DNA of 64,000 nt, taken from Candidatus Sumerlaeota bacterium (GTDB taxonomy: Bacteria > Sumerlaeota > Sumerlaeia > SLMS01 > JAHLLQ01). The notes below the pieces were generated by a model that was given only the letters and a program-made list of their open reading frames with translations, ran no database searches and was not told where the DNA came from. Positions 29,340 to 41,223 of this stretch are shown here, piece by piece. Location: NCBI GenBank assembly GCA_030156535.1, contig JASGMJ010000006.1, positions 1-64,000 of the forward strand, read 5' to 3'. The position numbers and the translations under genes were made by a program. How positions within the stretch are numbered: position 1 is the first letter of the stretch; each line of letters starts with the position of its first letter.

Positions 29340-30400
29340 CGAACTCAGTCTTTGAACGCTCGGACAAGTGGCTGCACGACGCGAACCCGCTGGGGCACAC
29401 GGCGGTCTCGACGCGCGCGCGCTTCGCCCGCAACCTCGCAGGCTTTCCGTTCGCCCCGCACGCGAAGGCCGACGTGCTGGAACGGATCGACAAGTTCCTC
29501 GCCAACGCGATCGCCAAGGCCCCGGAACTCAAGGAATTCGAGCGCCTCGAACTCGCCTCCCTGTCTTCCGTCGAGCGCGGCTACCTGAAGGAAAGCCGCC
29601 TCATCAGCAAGGAGATGGAAAAAGGGAGCGGGCATGGCGCCGCCGTCTACGTTTCGCAGGACGCGATGGCGTCGATCCTGGTGAACGAGGAGGACCACGT
29701 GCGCCTGCAGGTTCTCTGCGGCGGGCTGAACGTGGACGCGGCCGTCAAACGCCTCGTGGCGATGGACAAGGCGCTGGGCAATGTCGTGGGCTACGCGTGG
29801 TCGGACAAGTACGGCTACCTCACGGCCTGCCCCACGAACGTGGGCACGGGCTTTCGCGCCTCGGTGATGCTGCACCTTCCGGGGCTGACACTGCTGAAGG
29901 ACGTGGAAACGTCGCTCCAGGGAATTGCCCAGCACGGCTTGACGGTGCGCGGCTTCTACGGCGAGAATAGCGACTATTCCGGCGATTTCTACCAGGTCTC
30001 GAACGAAGTGACCCTGGGGATATCGGTGGAGGATATCGTGGAAGTGCTCAAGGACGTGCTCCGGCGTGTCATCGAGCGGGAGGAGGAGTCGCGCATCGAA
30101 CTCTTCCGCCACCACGCCCTGGCAACGAAGGACGCCATCTGGCGGAGTTACGCCTTGCTGGCGCACGCCGTGAAAATGGATTCCGGCGAGGCCATGCGGC
30201 TGCTCAGCCGCCTGCGCCTGGGAATCGACCAGGGATTCTTCCGGGACATGGACCATCAGGCGCTCAACCGTCTGGTGGTCGAGATTCAGCCGGCGCATCT
30301 GGAACGGCGCCGGCTGGCGGAGCGGGAAGGACTGACCAGGGACGAGTTGCGTGCAGCGTACCTGCGCGAACGCGTCCAGAAGAGCGTAAGCAGCAATTGA
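29336..30400 (+). CDS. mcsB: protein arginine kinase McsB
   Basis: GTG start overlapping mcsA stop; STRARFARNLAGFPF, ILVNEEDHVRLQVLCGGL, CPTNVGTGFRASVMLHLPGL are phosphagen-kinase/McsB motifs; C-terminal RDELRA. Confidence 0.95.
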   Translation: MTNSVFERSDKWLHDANPLGHTAVSTRARFARNLAGFPFAPHAKADVLERIDKFLANAIAKAPELKEFERLELASLSSVERGYLKESRLISKEMEKGSGHGAAVYVSQDAMASILVNEEDHVRLQVLCGGLNVDAAVKRLVAMDKALGNVVGYAWSDKYGYLTACPTNVGTGFRASVMLHLPGLTLLKDVETSLQGIAQHGLTVRGFYGENSDYSGDFYQVSNEVTLGISVEDIVEVLKDVLRRVIEREEESRIELFRHHALATKDAIWRSYALLAHAVKMDSGEAMRLLSRLRLGIDQGFFRDMDHQALNRLVVEIQPAHLERRRLAEREGLTRDELRAAYLRERVQKSVSSN

Positions 30401-30553
30401 ACTGAGCCCGGGACACTGTCTGGAGAATGCACGACGGTTTGACGGATAAGGGCCTGGTGTCCATACTGATGACCATAGGATCAAAAGCACGCCAACCATT
30501 GTCCAAGAGAGATGATAGCGGCGACATAGCGCCGCACAGGAGGCCCTGAAAAC

Positions 30554-33073
<2,520 letters not shown>

Positions 33074-33101
33074 TCGAAACCGCCAACAACCGATCATTCT
33101 G

Positions 33102-33128
33102 CCGGGCCGTGAAAGCGGCCCGGTTTTT
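33102..33128 (+). terminator. intrinsic terminator after clpC
   Basis: CCGGGCCGtgaaagCGGCCCGGTTTTT. Confidence 0.85.
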
Positions 33129-33198
33129 CATTGCCGGGGTGCTGGCCGCGCCCGGAGGCTCGCCCTCCCATCCCATGTGCGAGTCCTCTCCAATCCCC

Positions 33199-34665
33199 AT
33201 GCCTTTCCGCTTTTTTCGTCTGCTTCGCTCTTCCGATCCCGCACCATCGACCACTCTCGCCTGCGCCCTGTTTCTGCTCATTGCGGCCCTCTCCCCCGCC
33301 GCCCCACTCGATCGTGAAGTCGAGCAAATCATCGCCGGCGGCGCGTCCGGTCGCGCGTTGTGGGGCGTATACGCCGCCGATGTGAAGTCCGGCGAGGTCA
33401 TCGCCGACCTCAACGAGGACAAGCTGTTCGTCCCCGCGTCGAACCGCAAGCTGGTGGCGACGGCGATGGCATTGAAGTACATCGGCGCTTCCAAAGTACT
33501 GGAGACGACCGTCGAGGCGGCAACGAAACCGTCGGGCGGGCGCATTGCGGGCGACCTCGTGGTGCGCGCGGTCGGCGATCCTTCCTGGACAGCCAGCCTG
33601 CAGAACGGGCGCACGGGAGCGTCGGTGCTCCGTTCGGTGGCGCGCTCGCTCAAGGAACAGGGCATCACCTCAATCAGTGGTGACGTCGTCGTGGACGCAT
33701 CGCGCTACCGCGAACCCACTCCCATGCCCGAGGGTTGGGAGTGGAGCGACTTCCAGACGAGCGACGGCGCGCTGCCATCGGTCTTCGGAATCGACCGCAA
33801 TCTCGCCTCCGTCCTGATCGAGCCGGGTTCGCCGGGCGAAGCAGTGAAAATCGCCTTCGACAGCCGCACCGAAGCATTCACCATCATCAACAACGCCGTA
33901 ACGGGACGGCGCGATTCCGCGCCGACGTTTCAAATCGCCCGCGGACTCGACGGCACCCGCCTGGTCGCCACGGGCTCGCTCGCATCCAACACACCCGTGG
34001 GGCGGCGCGCCATGCCGCTGGGCCGCCCGGCAGAGTTCGCCGCGCGCGAGTTCGCGGCGATCCTGCAGGCCGAAGGCATCTCCGTGAGTGGCGAAGCCCG
34101 CGTGACGACAAGTTCCGTTCCCAAGGGCGACGTGCTGGCCACGATCCGTTCCGCCACGATTGCGGAGATTGCAACAAGGGCAAACGAGGACAGCGACAAC
34201 TTTCTGGCCGAGAGCCTTTACCTGTTGGCGGGCGCGGAACTCTACGGACGCGGATCGTACACCGCCTCGCTGGAAGCGGAGCGCCGCTTCTGGAGAGACG
34301 CGGGCGTAGAGACCACAGCGTGGGTCGGAGCCGACGGCAGCGGACTCTCGCGCCGCAACCTGGTGTCGCCCAAGGCCTTTGCCGCCCTCCTCACCACCAT
34401 GCACGACAACGAAGCCTTCCGCGAAAGCCTCGCCGTCTCGGGACGCTCGGGCACGCTGCACTACCGCCTGAGCGGCAACGGCATGGCGGGCCGCGTGCGC
34501 GCCAAGACGGGCACGCTGACCGGCGTCGCCGCCCTCTCGGGCTACGTCACCACCAACTCCGGCAAGACCATCGTGTTCAGCATTCTCGTGAACAACTTCT
34601 CCTCGTCTCCGTCCCCAATTCGCGCGGACATCGACCGCATTGTCGAGGCGCTGGCGAGAAGATGA
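33199..34665 (+). CDS. D-alanyl-D-alanine carboxypeptidase/endopeptidase (PBP4/DacB family)
   Basis: LFVPASNRKLVATAMAL (SxxK), EDSDNFLAESL (SxN-like), MAGRVRAKTGTLTGVAALSGYVTTNSGK (KTG). Alternative ATG at 33175. Confidence 0.92.
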   Translation: MPFRFFRLLRSSDPAPSTTLACALFLLIAALSPAAPLDREVEQIIAGGASGRALWGVYAADVKSGEVIADLNEDKLFVPASNRKLVATAMALKYIGASKVLETTVEAATKPSGGRIAGDLVVRAVGDPSWTASLQNGRTGASVLRSVARSLKEQGITSISGDVVVDASRYREPTPMPEGWEWSDFQTSDGALPSVFGIDRNLASVLIEPGSPGEAVKIAFDSRTEAFTIINNAVTGRRDSAPTFQIARGLDGTRLVATGSLASNTPVGRRAMPLGRPAEFAAREFAAILQAEGISVSGEARVTTSSVPKGDVLATIRSATIAEIATRANEDSDNFLAESLYLLAGAELYGRGSYTASLEAERRFWRDAGVETTAWVGADGSGLSRRNLVSPKAFAALLTTMHDNEAFRESLAVSGRSGTLHYRLSGNGMAGRVRAKTGTLTGVAALSGYVTTNSGKTIVFSILVNNFSSSPSPIRADIDRIVEALARR

Positions 34666-34693
34666 GGCCGGAGCAACCGCTTCCGCGCGTCTC

Positions 34694-36433
34694 CTACAGC
34701 GCTTCGAGGAGAAGCTGGATTTCCTTGTCGAGTTCCTCGGACGCGCGAATCACGTTGTGCGAAACGGCGGTTTCGTAGTCCGGGATTTTGCGTCGGCGCC
34801 CTTCGAGAAGCTGCACCTCGAACTCGCGCAGCACATCGGGGAGCAACCCTCCCGCGCGTTCGCCCGCAGCGGTGTCGCCGTACTCGCGCAGCAGCAGGTC
34901 AATGAGGTTCCACGCCTCGTCGATGTCGCCGAGAAAATACGCGCGCTCGGCCTGCTGGAAGAATGCCTCAGCCTGATACGGACGGCGACGGACGTCGCTG
35001 GCAACTTCGCGGCGTGCCACTTCCGCCAGGTTGCGCGCGTCCTCCGCGACTTGCGATTCGTGCCCCGGAGATTGGAGAAGCTCGTTGCACAGTTCGAGCG
35101 CCTGCTGCGGAAGCCCGCTGTCGTAGGCGTTCAGCGCCCTCTGCAAGAGACGGATGTCGCGTTCCTTGCGCACGAGCAAGATCTGCTCGTCGGCCATGGG
35201 CTTCAGGACAGGATTCCCACGCAGGAGATCGAACGTTGCGAGCGCCTCGGTATGCAGGTCGTTTTGCGCCGCCCACAAACCGAGGTCGAACAGTTGCCGG
35301 GGATCATTGATGTTCAGCTCGTTGCGGCGTGCCTCAAAGCGCGCCTTGTTCCCCAGGGCAACGAGTGCGTCGGTGCGCTCCTCGGCGGGAATTTGCTCGA
35401 TGATTCCGACGGCGAGGCCCGGCTCGCCCTGCCTGAGATGACGGGCTGCCTGGGTGGCAAAGAGGCGTTGGCGCGCGGCGGCCGCTTCAAGGGGCGCGAG
35501 TGACTGGAAGTAGCGTTGAAGGATCGCACGCGCCTCCATTTCCCGCGCGTTGGCTTCGGCCCAATCCGTCATGACGCGCAATGTGACGACCGCGCGATTG
35601 CGCGCGATCTGGGGCGTCAGCGGAGCGAGGTCCTCGGCGAGTATGCGCGCGGCTTCCTCGAAGTGCTCTTCCTGACGCGCACGCGCGGAGGACGTGAGAA
35701 ACAACAAGGGAAGCTGCGTGGCGGCTTCTCCCTCGTCGAGCAGGCGCAGGCGCTCGATCTGCTCGACGGCGTCCTGGTAGCGTCCCTGCACGGCAAGCTG
35801 GCGGATGAGCTCGCGCAAAAATCCCCGCGCCCACACCGCGTTGGCCGGGTCGCCGCGAAGCTCGTCGAGCCCCGCCACGTGCAGGCAGTCGCTCGCCTCG
35901 ATGGGCGAGCCGATCGCCAGGTAGGCCTGCGCGAAGAGCAGCAGCGTGCGATTATCGGGAAAGCCGCGCTCGCGCAAACGGCCCAGCTGGTGGCGCGCCT
36001 CCAGGCGGTCGCTGTCGCCAAAGCGCTCGAGCGGCCGGAGCAACGCCGAGCGATTCTTCTCCAACATCGCGTTGAGCGGCGCCGGATCGGCGCCCCCTTC
36101 GAGCGCATCGTGCAAAGCACGCAACGCACCGACGACGTTGCCTGTGCGCAGGGCGGACTCGACGCGCAGCACGTCGTTGGCCTCGGGGGCGTCGCGATCG
36201 ATGGAGACGATCAGCTCGCGTGCAAGCGTCAGTTCCGTGCCGGAGAGGCGGATGACGACGCGCTCGGGTGTCTCGACCACAATGACGCCCTCGAACTTCT
36301 GGCCATTGCGGTGATGGATGACATCGGCCGGGGCCACGAGCGGCAACAGCAGCAGCAGGCAGGCGCCCATGGGCTTCCGCCATCGGGAGGGCGGCAGGAC
36401 ATGAGCGAGAAAGTGGCGGGCGGACGCGATCAT
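34694..36433 (-). CDS. secreted TPR-rich protein of unknown function
   Basis: Signal peptide; helical repeats (LAIGSPIEASDCLHVAGLDEL, LLRGNPVLKPMADEQILLV, ALNAYDSGLPQQALELCNELLQ). Confidence 0.75.
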   Translation of the reverse strand: MIASARHFLAHVLPPSRWRKPMGACLLLLLPLVAPADVIHHRNGQKFEGVIVVETPERVVIRLSGTELTLARELIVSIDRDAPEANDVLRVESALRTGNVVGALRALHDALEGGADPAPLNAMLEKNRSALLRPLERFGDSDRLEARHQLGRLRERGFPDNRTLLLFAQAYLAIGSPIEASDCLHVAGLDELRGDPANAVWARGFLRELIRQLAVQGRYQDAVEQIERLRLLDEGEAATQLPLLFLTSSARARQEEHFEEAARILAEDLAPLTPQIARNRAVVTLRVMTDWAEANAREMEARAILQRYFQSLAPLEAAAARQRLFATQAARHLRQGEPGLAVGIIEQIPAEERTDALVALGNKARFEARRNELNINDPRQLFDLGLWAAQNDLHTEALATFDLLRGNPVLKPMADEQILLVRKERDIRLLQRALNAYDSGLPQQALELCNELLQSPGHESQVAEDARNLAEVARREVASDVRRRPYQAEAFFQQAERAYFLGDIDEAWNLIDLLLREYGDTAAGERAGGLLPDVLREFEVQLLEGRRRKIPDYETAVSHNVIRASEELDKEIQLLLEAL

Positions 36434-36491
36434 GCCCACAAGTCTGAAACCCGCGCGCCCCGTCGGCAAGGCCAGACGGCGTCTGGAGGCA

Positions 36492-37979
36492 TTACTCCAC
36501 AATCCACACCTGCCCCTCCTGGAGGGTGGTGCGGAAGGACAGCGGTGCGGACGTCGTCGTGCCATGGGCAAGATTCGTGGAAACGGCGCGGGCCGTGTAC
36601 AAACGCCCCGGCACGAGCCCGGTGAGCCGCAGGCTGTGCGATGTGGCGCGCAACTTGTCGGCGCCGATCGTCACTGGCGTGGAACCGGCCGGCGTCAGCA
36701 GTACCTCGCGCGTCGCCGGATCGTCGGTGTTCCAGAACAGATCGACCGTCGAATCGTTGATCCGTGTATGGCGGAAATTCGTGATGACAGGCGGCGTGGG
36801 ATCGGTGGCATGCGCGAGCGTCCATTCGAGGTAGACGAAGCACCCCTCCAACTGCTCCTCGAACGCGGGCTGGATGAAAGTACCCGGAGGCTCGAAGCCC
36901 CCTTCGCCGATGGTGCGCGGGCGCACTTCGCTCGTAATCATCGGAATGCCGTATGTCGCGTGGAAGGTGTCGTCGGTGACGCCGCCACCGGTGTAGCCGA
37001 GCGCCACTCCCCACGAGCCCGCCGAATAGGTCTGGTTGTGCACGGCGTGCATCGCGGTGGCCATGTTGGTGACGAGCGGCGTCATGAGTTCGGCGCCCGG
37101 CGCCGTGGCCGTGGTCCACGCCCAACTGTGCATGACGAGATTGCCGTAGGCGTGATAGTTGAGGCATCCGGCGACGCGGCCATTGCGGCTGAGTATCCAG
37201 TCGTTGAGCGCGGCGTTCTCCGGTTCGCTGAGAGGAGAGGGCCCGCGATAGAGATTCGAACCCGTGGAGCCCGAGGCCGTGTCCCACTTGTACGGCCAGT
37301 TGCGGTTCAGATCGACGCCAAAGGTGCCGTTGCCGTTGTTGCGGCGGTTCTTGCGCCAAAGGCGCTCGGTCGTGTGCGTGTAGACGTACCCGTCGGGATT
37401 GGAAACGAGCAGCACGTAAATCTGGAATCCGTTCACGACGGCATCGACGCGCGGCTCTGTGCCGTACTGCGTGATCAGGTGGTTGGTGATGCCATGCAGC
37501 GTCGTGCCGGCGAGCCACTCGCGCGCGTGCTGGAGGCCGATGAAGAGGAACTCCGGCTCGTCCGGCTCGTCCGTGGCAACGTTGTCGCTGATCTTCAGCA
37601 GCCAGAGATCGCGCCCCTCATGTGAGTTGCCAATGCTGCTCAGTTGCACGATGGCCGGATACTGCGCCGCCCACTCCTGCATGATCGCCTCGTATTCGGC
37701 GAAGGTGTAAAAGCCATCGACGGCCTTGGCGTGGGGATCGGGCTCATCGATGAGGGTAAGGACGAAACCGTTCGCTTCCAGCCGCGCCGCTTCATCGGGA
37801 GTGACAAGCAGCGTCGCAACGCCGTCGCGCACTTCCCACACGTCGAACCCGCCGTCGGCCAGAAACTCCAGGCGACCCGGCTCCATCACCGGCGTCTCCA
37901 CAATCCGGTAGCCCGCCGGTGAGGCAAAAGCAAGCAGCGGCAGAAGCAAAAAGAGGAAGAGATGAATGCGAAACGTCAT
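36492..37979 (-). CDS. secreted M14 family zinc carboxypeptidase
   Basis: LFIGLQHAREWLAGTT (HxxE), NPDGYVYTHTTERLWRKNRRNN, GVDLNRNWPYKW, YHAYGNLVMHSW. Confidence 0.94.
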   Translation of the reverse strand: MTFRIHLFLFLLLPLLAFASPAGYRIVETPVMEPGRLEFLADGGFDVWEVRDGVATLLVTPDEAARLEANGFVLTLIDEPDPHAKAVDGFYTFAEYEAIMQEWAAQYPAIVQLSSIGNSHEGRDLWLLKISDNVATDEPDEPEFLFIGLQHAREWLAGTTLHGITNHLITQYGTEPRVDAVVNGFQIYVLLVSNPDGYVYTHTTERLWRKNRRNNGNGTFGVDLNRNWPYKWDTASGSTGSNLYRGPSPLSEPENAALNDWILSRNGRVAGCLNYHAYGNLVMHSWAWTTATAPGAELMTPLVTNMATAMHAVHNQTYSAGSWGVALGYTGGGVTDDTFHATYGIPMITSEVRPRTIGEGGFEPPGTFIQPAFEEQLEGCFVYLEWTLAHATDPTPPVITNFRHTRINDSTVDLFWNTDDPATREVLLTPAGSTPVTIGADKLRATSHSLRLTGLVPGRLYTARAVSTNLAHGTTTSAPLSFRTTLQEGQVWIVE

Positions 37980-38178
37980 GCGGCCCTCCATCGCTACTAC
38001 GGTGAACGGGCTTGCATGTCGCAAGGGGAAGGTAGGTGGCGAGGGCTTGTCGGTTGTCGGTTTTCAGTTCTGTCCGGAGTCCGGCGCAATGACCTGTCCG
38101 AACGGCGAAACGGAAAGCCGCAGGGTGAGAGGAAGGGAGATGGGGAAAAACCGAGAACGGAAAACCGGTAACTCAAAC

Positions 38179-38949
38179 CTACTTCTTCGCGTTCATCTTC
38201 CAGATCAGGTGGATGCCCTTCAGCGTCAGGTCGTCATCGACGGTGGCGGGGCGTTTCATCTCTGGAATGAGCACCTTCGCGAGCCCCCCCGTTGCCACCA
38301 GTTGCATGGGGTAGCCCAACTCTTCCTCGATGCGCCGGGCCAGGCCCTCGACGGCGTCGATCGAGCCGAGAAAGATGCCCGACTGCATGGCGTGCACCGT
38401 CGTGCGGCCGATGGCGCGGCTGGGGCGCTCGATGGTGATCTGCGGCAGCTTGGACGTGCGCATGTAGAGCGCGTCGGCGGTGGCTTCGAGTCCGGGGAGA
38501 ATCACGCCGCCGAGGTACTCGCCCTCGCGCGAAACGATGTCGAGCGTCGTCGCCGTGCCGTAATCAACAACGATGAGCGGCGCGCCGTACAGCTCGACGC
38601 CACCGACGGCGTTCGCCAAACGGTCCATCCCCACTTCGAGCGGATTCTCGTAGGTGTTGCGCACGCCGAACTCCATCAGCGGATGCAGCACCATCGGCTC
38701 GATCCCCGTGACGCGCTGGAGAGCCGTGGCCATCGCGCGGTTGACCGCGGGGGCGACCGAGCAGATCGCCGCGCCCTCCCACTCGTCGCGCCCAATATTC
38801 TCGATGCCGTCCATGAAACGCAGCATCACGTGCAGTTCGTCCGCCGTGCTGTTGCGATTCGTGGAGAGACGCCGATGCGTCAGGATGCGCCCGTCCTCGA
38901 AGAGACCAAGCGTGGTGTGCGTGTTTCCAATGTCTACCGCGAGGAACAT
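38179..38949 (-). CDS. coaX: type III pantothenate kinase
   Basis: MFLAVDIGNTHTTLGLFEDG; VDYGTATTLDIVSREGEYLGGVILPGL; TGGLAKVLIPEM. Confidence 0.95.
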   Translation of the reverse strand: MFLAVDIGNTHTTLGLFEDGRILTHRRLSTNRNSTADELHVMLRFMDGIENIGRDEWEGAAICSVAPAVNRAMATALQRVTGIEPMVLHPLMEFGVRNTYENPLEVGMDRLANAVGGVELYGAPLIVVDYGTATTLDIVSREGEYLGGVILPGLEATADALYMRTSKLPQITIERPSRAIGRTTVHAMQSGIFLGSIDAVEGLARRIEEELGYPMQLVATGGLAKVLIPEMKRPATVDDDLTLKGIHLIWKMNAKK

Positions 38950-38966
38950 GGGTGGGCTCCGAAAGG

Positions 38967-40970
38967 TCAGTTGGCCAGAATCCAGGTACCGCGCGGGGCA
39001 ATCTCGCGGGCGGCGTTCTCCGCATCCACAACGATGCGCCCATTGAGCACCGTCATGCGCGGCGCGGCGATGGTGCCCTGATCGACGGTGGCCGCGGGAA
39101 GCAGCACGACGTCGGCGAGGCTGCGCGGGCGCAACGTGCCCCGAAGCGGGAGGCGAAGCGCGTGGGCCGCCGCAAACGTCAGCGTGCCCAGCAGTTCGCC
39201 GGCGTGCTCAACCTCGCCCAGTGCGCCCACGCGCCGCGACAACCACTCCGAGGCCGGAGGCGCGTCGGCGGCAAACAGCACCGGCAATGCCACCGCACCG
39301 AAATCAGGGACGGAGTCACCGCCGCCCGGACAGACCAGCGCGATCTGCGAATCGTCCTGGAGGAACGCGTTCGCCAGGGCGTTCAGATCCGCCGCCGTCG
39401 TCATGCGCCCTTCGCCCGGATCACCGGTCAGCGCCAGCACCATGCGCGTGCGGCTCGGCGAGGAAGCCGAGACGAAATACACGGCGAGTCCCAGCGCGGC
39501 ATTCCTCACGTCGCCGCCCTCTTCCTCGCCCAGGAACGCGAGCAGGTCGCCCGCGCCAATGCGCAGGCCATCGGCCAGGAATCCGTGCAACTCGCTCATG
39601 CCATGGCGCGCGATGATCTCGCCGATGGACGCGACGCGCTCGAAAGCCGCGAGGTGTATGGGCGGCGGCGCGGCAAGCGCACGTTCGATGAAGGCATCAA
39701 CGGCGGCGCTGCCATCGAAGGGGCCGAAGCCCGCGGCAATCGTGGTGAACCCGGCGGCAAGCCACGGACGCACCTGTTCGGCCGTCGGGATGGCGTCCCC
39801 CTCAACGAGGTTCGGAACGAGCGCCGTCAGCCCCGGCACCAGCACGTCGCCGTCAAAGCGCAACTGCACGCGGCCGTTCTCTTCCGACACGTCGCCGATG
39901 TTCTTCACCACGCTCTGGTACTGGCGCTGCTCGTCCGTGCGGAAATCCTGCAACTCGGTCTGATAGCCCAGATCGGAACGGAAGAGCTTGCCCGTGGGCC
40001 CATCGACGAGACGGGTGCCGCGGATCAGGCCGTCGAACTCGTGCGTCGCAATATCGTGTGGAATCGCGTCGTAGGCCTTGCCGTCGAAGGGCTCGTCCAT
40101 CCCCACGGCAACGTAGTACAACCCGGCAAGAAGCGCCGCCGCGTGCACGCGGATCACATAGTCCTCGCCCCCCTGCTCGTCGTACCAGCTCCCCGACTCG
40201 ATCAACACGCACGGCACGCCCCAGCGCACCATGTTGTCGCCGAAGGCCCGCGACATGTAGTAGGCCTTGTAGACGCAGATGGCGTCCTTCGGCGTCACCT
40301 TCTGCATGTCCTCGTACAGGCGCGCGATCACCGTCTTGGCGCGCAGCCGCACGTCATTGTCGGCGTTCGTTTCATCGTAGGGCCCGGCCTGGAAGGCGAT
40401 GCTGACGAGTCCGGCGTCCTCGCGCGACTCGCGCGCCTTGCGCGGCCCCATGTCGTGCAGGTTGAAGGAGAACTGCGGCTCGAACTCGTCCTTCAGGCGC
40501 ACGAGCGCCGTCGCTTCCGGCATCGCCAGATGCGAGGCCTCGCGGTTGAGATCCACGCCGACGGCATTCTGGCGCGTGCAGCGCTCCATGCCGTCGGGGT
40601 TCACCGCCGGAAAGACCAGAATGTCGAGCGCATCGAGAATCGTGCGCGCCACTTCCCCGTCGGCGTTGTGGGCCAGATAGTCGAGCACGACACACAGCGC
40701 GGCGGTGCACTCCGGCTCGTCGCCGTGCTGGCGCGCCCAGATCAGCGTGCGGCGCCGTCCCCTGCCGAAGCGGTGCGTTTCCAGCGCGCGCCCCTCCACG
40801 GAACGGCCGATCTTCTGGCGCACCACGGGATACGGCGCCGTCTGGCCAAACCGCGTCAGGAAATCCTGCATGTCCTCGAACCGGAAATCGTACCAGTCCC
40901 CGGGCCAGTGGCCCGCCGGATCAAGCGCCGGAAAGATCGTCTCGATGGGAAAACGCGGAGAAGAAGCCAT
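38967..40970 (-). CDS. M14-like zinc carboxypeptidase family protein
   Basis: IWARQHGDEPECTAAL (HxxE), VFPAVNPDGMERCTRQNAVGVDLNREAS, FSFNLHDMG. Confidence 0.85.
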   Translation of the reverse strand: MASSPRFPIETIFPALDPAGHWPGDWYDFRFEDMQDFLTRFGQTAPYPVVRQKIGRSVEGRALETHRFGRGRRRTLIWARQHGDEPECTAALCVVLDYLAHNADGEVARTILDALDILVFPAVNPDGMERCTRQNAVGVDLNREASHLAMPEATALVRLKDEFEPQFSFNLHDMGPRKARESREDAGLVSIAFQAGPYDETNADNDVRLRAKTVIARLYEDMQKVTPKDAICVYKAYYMSRAFGDNMVRWGVPCVLIESGSWYDEQGGEDYVIRVHAAALLAGLYYVAVGMDEPFDGKAYDAIPHDIATHEFDGLIRGTRLVDGPTGKLFRSDLGYQTELQDFRTDEQRQYQSVVKNIGDVSEENGRVQLRFDGDVLVPGLTALVPNLVEGDAIPTAEQVRPWLAAGFTTIAAGFGPFDGSAAVDAFIERALAAPPPIHLAAFERVASIGEIIARHGMSELHGFLADGLRIGAGDLLAFLGEEEGGDVRNAALGLAVYFVSASSPSRTRMVLALTGDPGEGRMTTAADLNALANAFLQDDSQIALVCPGGGDSVPDFGAVALPVLFAADAPPASEWLSRRVGALGEVEHAGELLGTLTFAAAHALRLPLRGTLRPRSLADVVLLPAATVDQGTIAAPRMTVLNGRIVVDAENAAREIAPRGTWILAN

Positions 40971-41108
40971 AGTTCTGAACGCATTCGGAGGAAATGGCGG
41001 CGCCTGTGCGCCGGAGCGCGTGTGTCTCAAAGCCGGTGCCGGGGATGCAAGGGGGGAAGAGCGGGAGCCGTAGGGCGAGCCCAGCGAGTCCCACGGTTGG
41101 CGGCGCGT

Positions 41109-41140
41109 TTATTTTCGCGCCCTTGCGGGGCGCAAAAATA
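41109..41140. repeat. long hairpin in divergent intergenic region
   Basis: TATTTTcGCGCCC-ttgc-GGGGCGCAAAAATA, 13-bp arms with about one mismatch. Confidence 0.65.
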
Positions 41141-41223
41141 TGGCATTGTTGTGGCGCACCCTTCGCCCTCCCCTCCCTTCTCGCCGTTGACGCCTTCCGC
41201 CCCCGGCGGCAAGAGTCCGCCCC

